Below are positions 1-8,634 of a stretch of 33,168 nucleotides of DNA, one piece after another. Under the pieces are notes generated by a model. It was not told the origin of the DNA. It ran no database searches and worked only from the letters and a program-made list of their open reading frames with translations. This stretch comes from Sporisorium sorghi (Eukaryota > Basidiomycota > Ustilaginomycetes > Ustilaginales > Ustilaginaceae): assembly GCA_023212695.1 (NCBI GenBank), contig JALCCG010000238.1, positions 1 to 33,168 of the forward strand, read 5' to 3'. Every line of letters starts with the position of its first letter. Position 1 is the stretch's first letter. Made by a program: the position numbers and the translations under genes.

Positions 1-61
1 AAAAGGAAAAAAAAGATAGAGGGTTGAAAGAGTGTTGTTATGGATTGTGTTGGTATGAAAA

Positions 62-132
<71 letters not shown>

Positions 133-396
133 TCTCTTGCAGTGTCAGTCTTGCCAGTCCAGTCAAATTTCACTCGTTGCTCAGCGCAGGACCCTCTTGC
201 CTTGTCAACCATCAAGCAAGCTTCTCTTCACACTCACCACCACTCAAGCACACGACCAACCGCGAGAACCGCATTGACAACGAGCACAACCTCCGCTCAC
301 ACTCGCACGCACGCTCTCTCGGCATATAACCAGCTGTTGGCAGTTTCTCTCGAGCTCTCAAACTTTGTTCACGTTCGGTAGCGGCTCCTCGTCAAG
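1..396. other. Upstream region of MAK16
   Basis: This is the non-coding region before MAK16. It holds a 66-nt A run (64-129) followed by C/T- and CAC-rich DNA typical of fungal promoters and leaders. No convincing gene is present. A lysine-run reading frame beginning at 40 is only the translated A tract. The last bases before the ATG at 397 (CGTCAAG) fit a eukaryotic start context with A at -3. Confidence 0.7.
64..129 (+). repeat. 66-nt poly(A) tract
   Basis: An uninterrupted run of 66 A lies about 270 bp before the MAK16 start codon. Poly(dA:dT) tracts exclude nucleosomes in fungal promoters, so a promoter role is possible. The length may also be distorted by sequencing or assembly. Confidence 0.9.
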
Positions 397-1416
397 ATGC
401 AGTCGGACGACGTGATCTGGACGATCATCGGGCACGAGTTCTGCTCGTACAAGATCAAGTCTAAAACCCACTCAACATTCTGTCGAAACGAATACAACCT
501 CACAGGGCTGTGTAATCGGCAGTCGTGTCCGTTGGCCAACTCGCGCTATGCCACGGTCCGCGAGCGGGAAGGAATCGTCTATCTGTACGTCAAGACGGCC
601 GAACGGGCACATTCACCGCGGAGGCAGTGGGAGCGGATCAAGCTGTCGAACAACTACACGCGCGCGCTCGAGCAGATCGACAAGGAGCTCGTCTACTGGC
701 CCAAGTTCGTCACGCACAAGGCGAAGCAGCGCCTAACTAAGATCACACAGTACCTGATCAAGCTCAGGCGCATCAAGTTGAAGGAGGAGCAGCAGCCGCC
801 GCAGCTCGTATCGATCAAAAAGAAAACCGAACGCAGAGAGGAGCGCAGGGAGATGAAGGCAATGAAGGCTGCCAGGTTGGAGAAGAGCATCGAGAAGGAG
901 CTACTGGAGCGTCTCAAGAGCGGCGCGTACGGCGATGCCCCGCTGAACGTAAACGAAGACGTCTGGATGCAGGTGCTCGAGAACCGCAACAGGGACGCTG
1001 CCAAGGAGCTGGAGCTCGAGGACGAGGAGAGCGAGGAGGAGTTGGAAGAGGACATCGACGAGATGGACCGCATGATGGAAGAAGAGTTCGAGGACGAAGA
1101 GGGCGTCGGTGACCGAGAGTTCGTTTCCGATGACGACGAGGGCGACTTGGAGGATCTGTACGACTCGGATGGCAACACGATCGAGTTTGCCTCGGATTCC
1201 GACGCCGACGATGACGATGATGATTCGCAGGACGAAGACGACGATGACGCAGCAGGAGCAGCGGGTAAGAAGCGCAAAGGCCCCTCGGCGGGACCGTCTG
1301 CGTTGAAAAAGCAGCAGCAGCAGAAGAAGAAGGGCGCCAAGCGCGGACCGCAGATCGAGATCGAGTACGAGCAGGAAACCGAACCGCTCACCAAGGAGGC
1401 GCTGGCCAACTGGTGA
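397..1416 (+). CDS. MAK16: MAK16, nucleolar 60S ribosome assembly factor
   Basis: This intronless gene encodes 339 residues, close to the usual Mak16 length of about 300. The N-terminal 120 residues match the L28e/Mak16 type domain: the start [17 protein letters not shown], four cysteines (C16, C29, C39, C44) and the segment [20 protein letters not shown] near residues 101-120 are family hallmarks. A basic Mak16 region follows at roughly 125-200, then a long Glu/Asp tract (about 205-285) and a lysine-rich tail with nuclear localisation character. In yeast, Mak16 works in the nucleolus with Rpf1, Nsa1 and Rrp1 in early pre-60S particles and is needed for 25S/5.8S rRNA maturation. The first ATG of the conserved frame starts the family N-terminus exactly. 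The gene is convergent with the membrane protein gene ending at 2056. Confidence 0.95.
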   Translation: MQSDDVIWTIIGHEFCSYKIKSKTHSTFCRNEYNLTGLCNRQSCPLANSRYATVREREGIVYLYVKTAERAHSPRRQWERIKLSNNYTRALEQIDKELVYWPKFVTHKAKQRLTKITQYLIKLRRIKLKEEQQPPQLVSIKKKTERREERREMKAMKAARLEKSIEKELLERLKSGAYGDAPLNVNEDVWMQVLENRNRDAAKELELEDEESEEELEEDIDEMDRMMEEEFEDEEGVGDREFVSDDDEGDLEDLYDSDGNTIEFASDSDADDDDDDSQDEDDDDAAGAAGKKRKGPSAGPSALKKQQQQKKKGAKRGPQIEIEYEQETEPLTKEALANW

Positions 1417-2055
1417 TCTCCCTCGCATCACAGCTTTCACTTCCTTCTTTCCTTCACATCCCCGGTCTGTGTCGACGACGGTTCTGTCCTCTCTCTCTTG
1501 CAAAAATTGTACTCTAGCTGTCTCGCCCTCACGTTCAATGTCACCCTCGCACATTTGCCGGCCTCTGGCGAGTGACGAGTGGCAACTGGCCTCAACGAGG
1601 CATGGCCGTGTGGACCCCACAACGTCGTGTCCCCCTATTGTGTTGTGGGATCTGCCTTGATCGAATCGAGTCGAGCATCACTTGTGGTGGCTGTTGCGTC
1701 AGGACAAGTGGTGCGAGACCTCCGTTGCGCCCCCATCAACGCACCATCCGCAGCTACCGACATCACCCCCGACTCAATCTCGCTTCCTCACCCTCAACAC
1801 AAACACACCCGTCGTCGCAATCACAGGCCCATCCACTGGTCAAGCAAAACAAAAATTCTTCCACAAGAACGGCCAAATAAAACGAGCGACAGAAAGCAAA
1901 ACAAGAAGACCAGGCAAGCGCCGGCGGTGACACAACCACCTCCGCCTTGAAAAGCGCGCCAACTATAAAGAGTGTGCGAGGTGGATCGCCTACACTATAA
2001 AACTATAAACACGAGCGGGTGTCAACGCATCAAAGATCTGCGGACAACTTTTTCT
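1417..2055. other. Convergent 3' intergenic region
   Basis: The region lies between the stops of MAK16 (+) and the mucin-like membrane protein (-), so it should contain both 3' UTRs and poly(A) sites. No coding sequence is supported; short overlapping open frames on both strands lack domains. Its one distinctive element is a cluster of three CTATAAA words at 1963-2009. Confidence 0.6.
1963..2009. promoter_or_regulatory. Three CTATAAA repeats, 3' processing element or TATA cluster
   Basis: The heptamer CTATAAA occurs at 1963-1969, 1995-2001 and 2003-2009. Read on the minus strand it is TTTATAG, 46-93 nt past the stop of the membrane protein gene, where AU-rich 3'-end efficiency elements are expected. 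Read on the plus strand it resembles TATA boxes that could drive antisense transcription. The sequence does not decide between these. Confidence 0.3.
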
Positions 2056-2180
2056 TTAGTAAACGCCTCCGTAGGCGTCTTCAGGGTCAGCGAGCGAGCT
2101 AGCAGTGGAAACGGGTCTCTGGCCAGCAGAGGCTCCGTTGTTGGGCACGAGGTTGCGCACCGACAGCTGGTGTGCGTTCA

Positions 2181-2231
<51 letters not shown>

Positions 2232-4531
2232 ACTGGTGGTGGGGAGCCGGGTTGTCAAACGGGTTCCTCAGCGCAGCCGACGGCGACATCCTACCGCCGC
2301 CGCTGAGCATATCCTGCGAGCCGGCGCTGATGCGGTGCGCGCCAGCAACGTCACCAGGCAAGGCATACGTCTGTTGCACGTTAGGGATATCCGGCGTGCC
2401 CGAGCGGCCTTCCGAGGTGCCCGGTCGACCAGCCGTGTCGTACATGGCAGCATCCTGCTTAGGGCTGTTCGAACGGTTGAGCGACGACTGGTGGGCCAGA
2501 CCGGCAGCAAGGGCCTCGGCAGCGTTGATCGACGCATGGCGCTGGTCCGCCGACTCGCCCTGGGAAGAAACGGATCCCGAACCGGCCGTGTGGTGTCCAC
2601 CGCTACCGCCGCCAGGCGAGACGATGGAACCGGGCACAAACGAGCCAGCAGCGGCCATAGCAGCAACACCACCGTGCGAGCGGTCCAAGTGAGCATAGGG
2701 GTTGGCGACGTTGTGAGGCGGCTGCTGCTGGCCACGGCCCACACCGGCGATCGAGTACGGGTCACCGCCAAAGGCGGCAAGAGGCGGCAGTTGAGGCGCA
2801 GGCGAGATGGAGCGATGAGCTTGGCCGAAGCCGGGTTCGTCGAGGTACTGCTGATCGGCGTGGTGGTTGGCAAAGGCGGCGACGGGAGGGGCGTGGTAGT
2901 CCGAGTGAGGCGGCATCGAGGGCATCTGGTTGGCAAAGTCCCCATCTTTATAGTAAGCGCCGACCTGAGGCTGGTTCTGCTGCACACCAGCAGCGTGCTT
3001 GGCAAACATGGTAGGCGGACGAGGACCGCCCGTCTCGTTGTGTGCTGCCATAGCACCCATGGCCCCAGCAGCGCCAGCAGCGCCAGCGGCACCAGCACTG
3101 ATACCAGACTCGTAGCGAGGGCCAAAGTTGTTGTACTGCTGGTAGTGCTCGGACATCTCGGGCGACATTCCGCCAGCACCACCGTGACCCTCGTCCGACT
3201 CAAAGTGGTCGGGGATCATGGCCGAGTGGCGCTGGAAAGCGTCGCGGTCGAAGGGGTTCGACTCGTAAGGGTCGTCCTGCTTCTTGTACTTCTTGAAGAG
3301 GAAGCCGATGAGACCGGAGAGCACAACGAGACCGACGAGTGCACCGGCGACGATGCCGATGATGGGGCCGGCGGAGGACGAGGACGACTTGGGAGTGGAC
3401 GAGGCGGTGGCAGCTGAAAGGCTGGCGGTGGGAGTGGCCGTGACGACCGCGGTAGCCGTGATGGGCACGATCGAGCTTCGCGACTGTGTTGAAAGAAAGG
3501 AGGAGGACAGTGTCAGTCACGCGGATGCTCGCTGGCGTTGAAGGTGGAGAAGAAAAGAAGAGAGGTGAGTTCCTTTGGATTTGTCCAAGGTGATCAGAGG
3601 GGTCTTGCGGTAGGAATGTGGTGCCTCTTGAGGGCGGGATGCGCGACAAAGTATAGAACCAGAGACGAGTGAGAAGAGAAATGTAGCGAAAAAGCGCATT
3701 GGACTGGGAGAAGCAAGCAATGCGAAACCGGGTGGACAAGTGCAATGGAGCAACAGGGAGGCTAAAGGATGACATGGGTGCGAGGCCCAACAAATAGTCA
3801 AAACAAACCGAAGAAGAAGAGTCGCCGCCGCCGTCGTTTTGCGTTTGCGTTGATGCGTTGCCGTCGTCGTTCTGATCCGATGAAGCTGTTGTCTGTGAAT
3901 CGTCCAAAGACGATGAGGAAGATGTGGGGGCACTAACCGAAGAAGTGGAGCTCGAGGCGGAGGAGGACCTGGTGCTGGAAGACGTGGAGGAAGGCGTCGA
4001 GGTGGACGACGCAGACGAGGTGGTCGAAGTGAAAGTGGAGCTAGGGGTAGAGCTGGTGGTGCTGCTGGAAGTGGGACCAAAGATGTCGGTGAGAATGCCT
4101 TGAAAGACATTCTGGGAAGAGGAGGAGGAAGTGGTGGTGGGGTAGAGGTTTCGAAGAGGAGTGGTGGTGGTGGTGGTGGTGGGAGTGAGACGGGTGTTGG
4201 TGTCGTCGCCGTTGCTGTTGCCGCGACCACCGCCTCCGGAAGCGCGAGTAGTGGTGCGAGTAGCAGCAGTGTCGGTGTTGGCGTTCGGGTTGCTCGAGTC
4301 GGAGCCCATGTCTCCAAAGCCGCCCATAGCAGGAGCATTGGAGCTGCCGCCACGGCCACCGCCTGGACCGATACCGTTGGCGGTGTCGGCCTGACGTTCA
4401 AAGAGGGGCGAGACGTCGTCAGAGTGCTGGTCAACAAAGGCTCGAACGGCGTGTGCCAATTGAGAGCCGTCGTCGTTGATGCGACGCTTGTGACGTCGCA
4501 TGCGAGGAGCGTTCTGGTTTGGCCAAGACAT
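2056..4531 (-). CDS. Mucin-like single-pass membrane protein, one intron
   Basis: I join exon 1 (4531-3809) to exon 2 (3483-2056), giving 716 residues. The junction is in phase (TCG then TCG). The acceptor ends in CAACACAG with a CTGAC branch point about 28 nt upstream; the donor GTTTGT is weak. Residues 1-50 are basic and polar, then come Gly-rich and long Ser/Thr-rich tracts (about 90-280) that would be O-glycosylated if extracellular. One hydrophobic helix (about 282-304, starting GPIIGIVAGALVGLVVL) ends in FKKYKK. The C-terminal half, presumably cytosolic, has an NPFDRD motif, many Gly/Ala/His residues and a polyQ run. No N-terminal signal peptide is visible, and no upstream ATG or splice site offering one was found. 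The layout resembles fungal wall-stress sensors of the Mid2/Wsc kind, but no sensor domain is recognisable. Function is unknown. Confidence 0.7.
2182..2226 (-). repeat. (CAG)15 polyglutamine microsatellite
   Basis: Fifteen perfect CTG units on the plus strand encode uninterrupted CAG glutamine codons near the C-terminus of the mucin-like membrane protein. Pure codon repeats of this kind are prone to length change between strains. Confidence 0.95.
3484..3808 (-). other. Intron of the mucin-like membrane protein gene
   Basis: The 325-nt intron has donor GTTTGT at 3808 and acceptor CAG at 3486-3484. It supplies the frame change between the Ser/Thr-rich exon and the transmembrane exon. It contains no stop in the frame of exon 1, so a retained transcript stays open until 3200, out of frame with the membrane helix. 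It is about four times longer than the introns of the PXMP4 gene. Confidence 0.6.
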
Positions 4532-5280
4532 TGTTGCAGTTGGTGTGTGGTGGAGATACAGTCAAGCGGCGACGACGATGATGATGATGGTGACGAGTCG
4601 AGTGCGGAGAAGAAGAAGAAAAAAAAAAAAAAAGAGTGTGTATGTTGAATTGGATCGTCAACAGAGCTAGAGGTTGGAGTTGGTCGTGAGACGGGTGTCT
4701 GGGAGAAGGGGGGAAAGAGGGTTCGAAGTTCACGTGCCTGCCGTGAGTATCGAATGAGAAGGATACGAAGGATGGAGAGAGCAGCAGTGTGCGGGGCTGG
4801 TGGGGATGGAGATGAAGGAGATGGTGGGAGTACATAAGGATGAGGCGGATGATAGTGAGGCGAGGGGAGAAGAATTCAAGGCAGCACACGGCGATCTTGC
4901 AGTCAGCCTGTGTTGTTCAATCTCTGCCATTTTGCGTTGCGCCAAGCTGCTGCTGTGCTGCTTTGACATTTGCATTCCCAAACCCACGCACGCCAGCCAG
5001 CCAAAGAGAGGAAAGGCGTGTGTGGCTCTCTCGCTCGGATCGTCCGCCAAATCCCTGTTGGTCTCAGAGAAGGTGCGGTGCGTTCGCACGTCAATTTCAT
5101 GCCTGTCTCTTGCGGTCTGCAGTCAAAATGCCTCAGCCAGAGATGCCGAGACATACACTCTGCAACACTCGTCCAGTGCCCCGCGTCGAAGTGAACCCTC
5201 CGTCCTCGCTCGGACGCGTGTGGTGCGCGTCTTTTGGTCTCTCTCCCTTCTCCGACCGAGTTGGCCCAAAAAGAAGCTCG

Positions 5281-5313
<33 letters not shown>
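5281..5313 (+). repeat. A12 run plus GAAAA repeat ladder
   Basis: A run of 12 A is followed by four GAAAA units, making a purine-only stretch of about 33 nt. It is low-complexity intergenic DNA. Confidence 0.85.
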
Positions 5314-6240
5314 GCGCGCGATTGCTGTCAGAGGTGGAAAACAAACAAAGCTTGCCTCGCTGCCCTCTGTGTGTGCGTGCCCTTTGACTGTCAAAATGCT
5401 TCTTCGGCGCCCGAGGCCGAGCCAAGATCGTAGTCAGAGCCGCAGAACAGCATTCTGCAGGTTATTTTTAGGGGTTGTCCCCTCGAATCCCTCGCCTTGC
5501 TTTCCGCTCTCTCGCGTCGCTTCTGTGGGTTGATCTCGAGCTGCAGAGCGTCGATCCGCACAACGGCCATCATTCAGTTGTGATCGGCAACGTACAGCAG
5601 CCGCAGCGGCAGCAGTGCAGCAGCGGCCACGTTGGTGTCGATAGCTCGTTGTCTCTGTCGCCACCAACATTGTCTTCAATCAAGAGACGTGCTGATGTAC
5701 TGTTTGACGTCATCTGTATCGCATCCGAATGAGCATTCCTCAGGAAGGAAGTGTGCGCTTGGCTCGGCACCATTACGGATGGGATGGGAGGGTGTGCCCC
5801 TTGCTTGGTCCGCCAAGCGAGCAGAGCGCCCGGATCCATCAGCGTTCATCTGACAAAGGGGAGAGCAGGACGCTTAGAGTGTGCCAGCACGCATCCTTTA
5901 TTCCAGATCGCGCGTTCGGTTCGCCTCGCCTATCCGTCGTCGCCCTCTTGAACTCCCTCGACAGCTCGCTGAAGTCTCATCTCCGCCCGGCTCTTCTCTC
6001 ACTGTCTGCGTGAGTTGGAGCGGAGACCTGTGAGCTGCTTTGCTGCCAGGCACCGTGTCTCAGCGCGCGCGGAGATGGAGGCGTACAATGCGGTCGGAGC
6101 ACCCGCGCGGGTGCGTTTGGCAGTTCGTGCAGCAAGCGTTGCATGCAAAGCTGTTCTCTGAAGAAGCTTTTCGGCTCGCTTTGGGCGATTCCCCGCGGGT
6201 GTCGCTGCCGAAATGTCGAGCAGAGTTTTGTGACACACAC

Positions 6241-6266
6241 AAAAAAAAAAAAAAAAAAAAAAAAAA
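6241..6266 (+). repeat. 26-nt poly(A) tract
   Basis: Uninterrupted A26 directly follows an ACACACAC stretch, about 290 bp beyond the PXMP4 stop codon. Confidence 0.9.
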
Positions 6267-6556
6267 GGGCCAAAAAAATGAAGACGAGAAAAGATGGCGC
6301 TGTTAATGCTGTCCAAAATCAATCAATCCGATGTGGTGTTAGGGAGGCACGGCCAAACAAATCTCTTCGGGCGGCCGAGAAGATCGTCTGTTGCGAGCTC
6401 ACGATCTGTCGCTTGCCATCCACGGACACACCAGACCTGATGTAACGAGCCGACAGTGATCAGGGCACACCTGCAATGGGCTACGAAACACGACTCGATG
6501 CAATCGAAAGCAGAACACACAAGGAGGAGAAGAGACAGGAAGAGCACCTCGATCGT

Positions 6557-7455
6557 CTATTTGTTGTGCCAGAACAGGTTCCGCAAGCTGATGGAAGCAA
6601 ACAAGACAAGACAGTGTCAGTCAGCAATGTTCCCCCCCCCCCGCAACCAGGCACACTTGGTATACGTGAATCAACGTACCTGTCCCACTTCTCAGCATTA
6701 TGGTAGAGATCTTGTCATCATACACCCAACCCAAAGCAAAAGATGATCAGTACGCTTCCCCGAACCCAATCCGCCATCATGTCCCCGAGGAATACTCACA
6801 ATCCATGCTGTTCACCATGCCCGATTGAACAGTCTCGCGCCTATACTCGTGCAAGTACATCACCACGCCCCACGCGAGCGTCGCATACGCTGCAAACCAC
6901 TTGCTGTTCGGCGGCTTGGGCTTGCCCTTGGGCCAATCCGCCTTTGTCTCTGCGCGCGGCAAGAACGACGCAATGACCCTTGACGATGTGTACAGCACGA
7001 TCTGCTCGTTCACCGGCGTGCGCTCGCCAAACACGTAGTAGCCCCCAATCAACCCTGCGACCAGGCTGTGCCATTTCGGCACGGGTCCCTTTCCGCCCAT
7101 TGCGGTCAAGGCGCGGCGCATGGCGATGGTGAGGAACTTGTACAGCGGCGTGAACGTGCCCAGATTGAGCGCGTGCTGCTTGGTCGCGCGCAGGATGAAC
7201 GTGAGTTTTTCGCGCGGCGTCCCGCGCCCGAACAAGAACGTCATCACGAGCGCGTGCGGGAACCGGATCTTGGCGCCGTACACGATGCCATTGCGGAAGG
7301 CCTGGCGCAAGAGCAAGGAGAAGGAGGGGTCAGCATCGCTCCTGCTGCGTGGACGGGATTCGCGTGACGCAGGTGCTTACCTTGAGGATAGTCAGGATGT
7401 CATGGTACGCCGGATCGAGCGCAATCTGCGTCAGGCGCTTCTCCAGGTCGGACAT
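6557..7455 (-). CDS. PXMP4: PXMP4/PMP24, peroxisomal membrane protein 4
   Basis: Four exons are supported: 7455-7381, 7301-6800, 6710-6680 and 6587-6557. Joined, they encode 212 residues, the same length as I recall for human PXMP4. Exon 1 gives MSDLEKRLTQIALDPAYHDI; exon 2 opens with AFRNGIVYGAKIRFPHALVM, the family core, and carries the membrane segments. The last two exons, 31 nt each, restore the C-terminus ending LRNLFWHNK. All introns are GT-AG (donors GTAAGC, GTGAGT, GTACGT). The family belongs to the Tim17/Tim22/Tim23/PMP24 group and lies in the peroxisomal membrane; its transport role is not settled. Without the last two exons, translation would run into intron 2 and end with an unrelated tail (6777). 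Identity and exon structure are both well supported. Confidence 0.9.
6588..6679 (-). other. PXMP4 intron 3
   Basis: A 92-nt phase-2 intron with donor GTACGT and acceptor CAG, between the two 31-nt exons. It contains a run of ten G on the sense strand. Confidence 0.8.
6711..6799 (-). other. PXMP4 intron 2
   Basis: An 89-nt phase-1 intron with donor GTGAGT and acceptor AAG. It splits the codon after MD and leads into the first 31-nt exon. Confidence 0.8.
7302..7380 (-). other. PXMP4 intron 1
   Basis: A 79-nt phase-0 intron with donor GTAAGC and acceptor CAG, separating residue K25 from the family core. Confidence 0.85.
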
Positions 7456-8634
7456 GGTCGGTCGGCTGTCTATACGAATGGGTGCAACGAGGGACGTGGG
7501 TGCTACGAATGCGGGAGTTCAGAGCTGATTGAAGGGGGACCCGTGGCTCTGTGCGTGCGAATGCTGCTCCGTGCTTAACTTGGAAGCTCGAGTGGTAGAC
7601 CTGACGAAGATAACGATGACCAACGACTTTGCGAGTCTATAAATGCAGTCGACGACGTGGAACAATCGTGCGAGTTGATCCTCTTTTGCCAAAACAGCAG
7701 CCTATCGGTGAGCCTTCTGTTCGTAGAAGTAGACCGAACAGAACAAAAAGCTGTCAAGATCAAGCAGGCAACAACATAGTCAGCACTACATCGACCAGCC
7801 AAGAGCCTCGACGATCTTGTCGTTCTGGACTCACATTGAACAGAACCCGTCACGATGTGCTTCGATGCGGATGGGGATGGTATCGATCAAATCGACGTTG
7901 CTGGTGTGGAGAGAATGATGATAACTAACTGCGGCTAACCATTTCGAAAATCGTCGTGATTCTGCAGCCCAGCTCGCCCGCTGCCAAAAAAAAAAAAAAA
8001 TCGAGGGAAAATGCAGAGTTGATTGTCTCCTGGCCTGTGCATATCCACCTCTTCACTGTGAAAGAGAGCGACGCGATGCGACTCTTTCCGCACGACAAAA
8101 TTCGCATTCAGGAACCAGCCTCTTCTCCTCCTCTCCTCCTCAACCACTTGCTCACCACTCTGCACACACACACACGCATCGAATGTTGTGTTGTAAAACA
8201 CACTGATATCGAGGAAAACAAGAGACAAGAGCAAAACATACGCAACGCGATTCGTATGCGCAATAGAAACAGCCGACCGTGCACAGCCTTCCCAGCTTCT
8301 CGAGCCAGGGAGCAGCGCTGTGCAGTCCAAGAGAGGACAGAGCAGGGACCGGTATGCAGAAGAACGTCGACAAGGCTAGCACAGCAGCTGCCGATAAGGA
8401 TTCGTTCCCCGCATCCAGCCCGCAAACAACGTGCGATAAAAAAAAAAACAAAAGCAAAACAACACAAGCCGCAGCTTGCACAAGGCAGCCGGACTGGACA
8501 AAACTAGAGTCAAGTCGAAACGAAGCGAAAAGAGGTATGGCAAAGAGCAGCGAGCAAAAGAAACGAAAGGACCGTTACGAACCAAGGAAAAGTAGGAACG
8601 AGGGAAGAGCAACGACTTGATCGACGCCTTTTCT
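7456..8634. other. PXMP4 upstream region and 3' flank of next gene
   Basis: This 1.2-kb stretch holds the PXMP4 promoter and the 3' flank of the membrane protein gene ending at 8635. A15 (7986-8000) and A11 (8438-8448) runs and a short CA repeat near 8163 are the only distinct elements. Open frames on either strand are low complexity and unsupported. Confidence 0.5.

Larger units (their letters stand above)
4532..6556. other. 2-kb intergenic region, low-complexity rich
   Basis: This lies between the start of the mucin-like gene (minus strand, promoter on the left) and the 3' end of PXMP4. It contains an A15 run at 4619-4633, an A12 plus GAAAA ladder at 5281-5313 and an A26 run at 6241-6266. 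Several 60-200 codon open frames overlap on both strands without domains or the codon bias of the neighbouring genes. I see no supported gene or structural RNA. Confidence 0.5.

Noticed and set aside
40..381. Open frame with a long lysine run
   Set aside because: It is the translation of the 66-nt A tract plus low-complexity leader of MAK16; no domain.
693..1409. Serine-rich frame antisense to MAK16
   Set aside because: It mirrors the acidic Glu/Asp codons of MAK16 read on the other strand.
1972..3417. 481-codon plus-strand frame opposite the mucin-like gene
   Set aside because: Arg/Val-rich mirror of a GC-biased gene, starting at a chance ATG; the minus strand has a clear membrane helix, splice site and codon bias. 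Only possible antisense transcription is kept as a finding.
6241..6266. Poly(A) runs as tails of retroposed elements
   Set aside because: No conserved body sequence, target-site duplication or coding remnant was seen next to this or the other runs.
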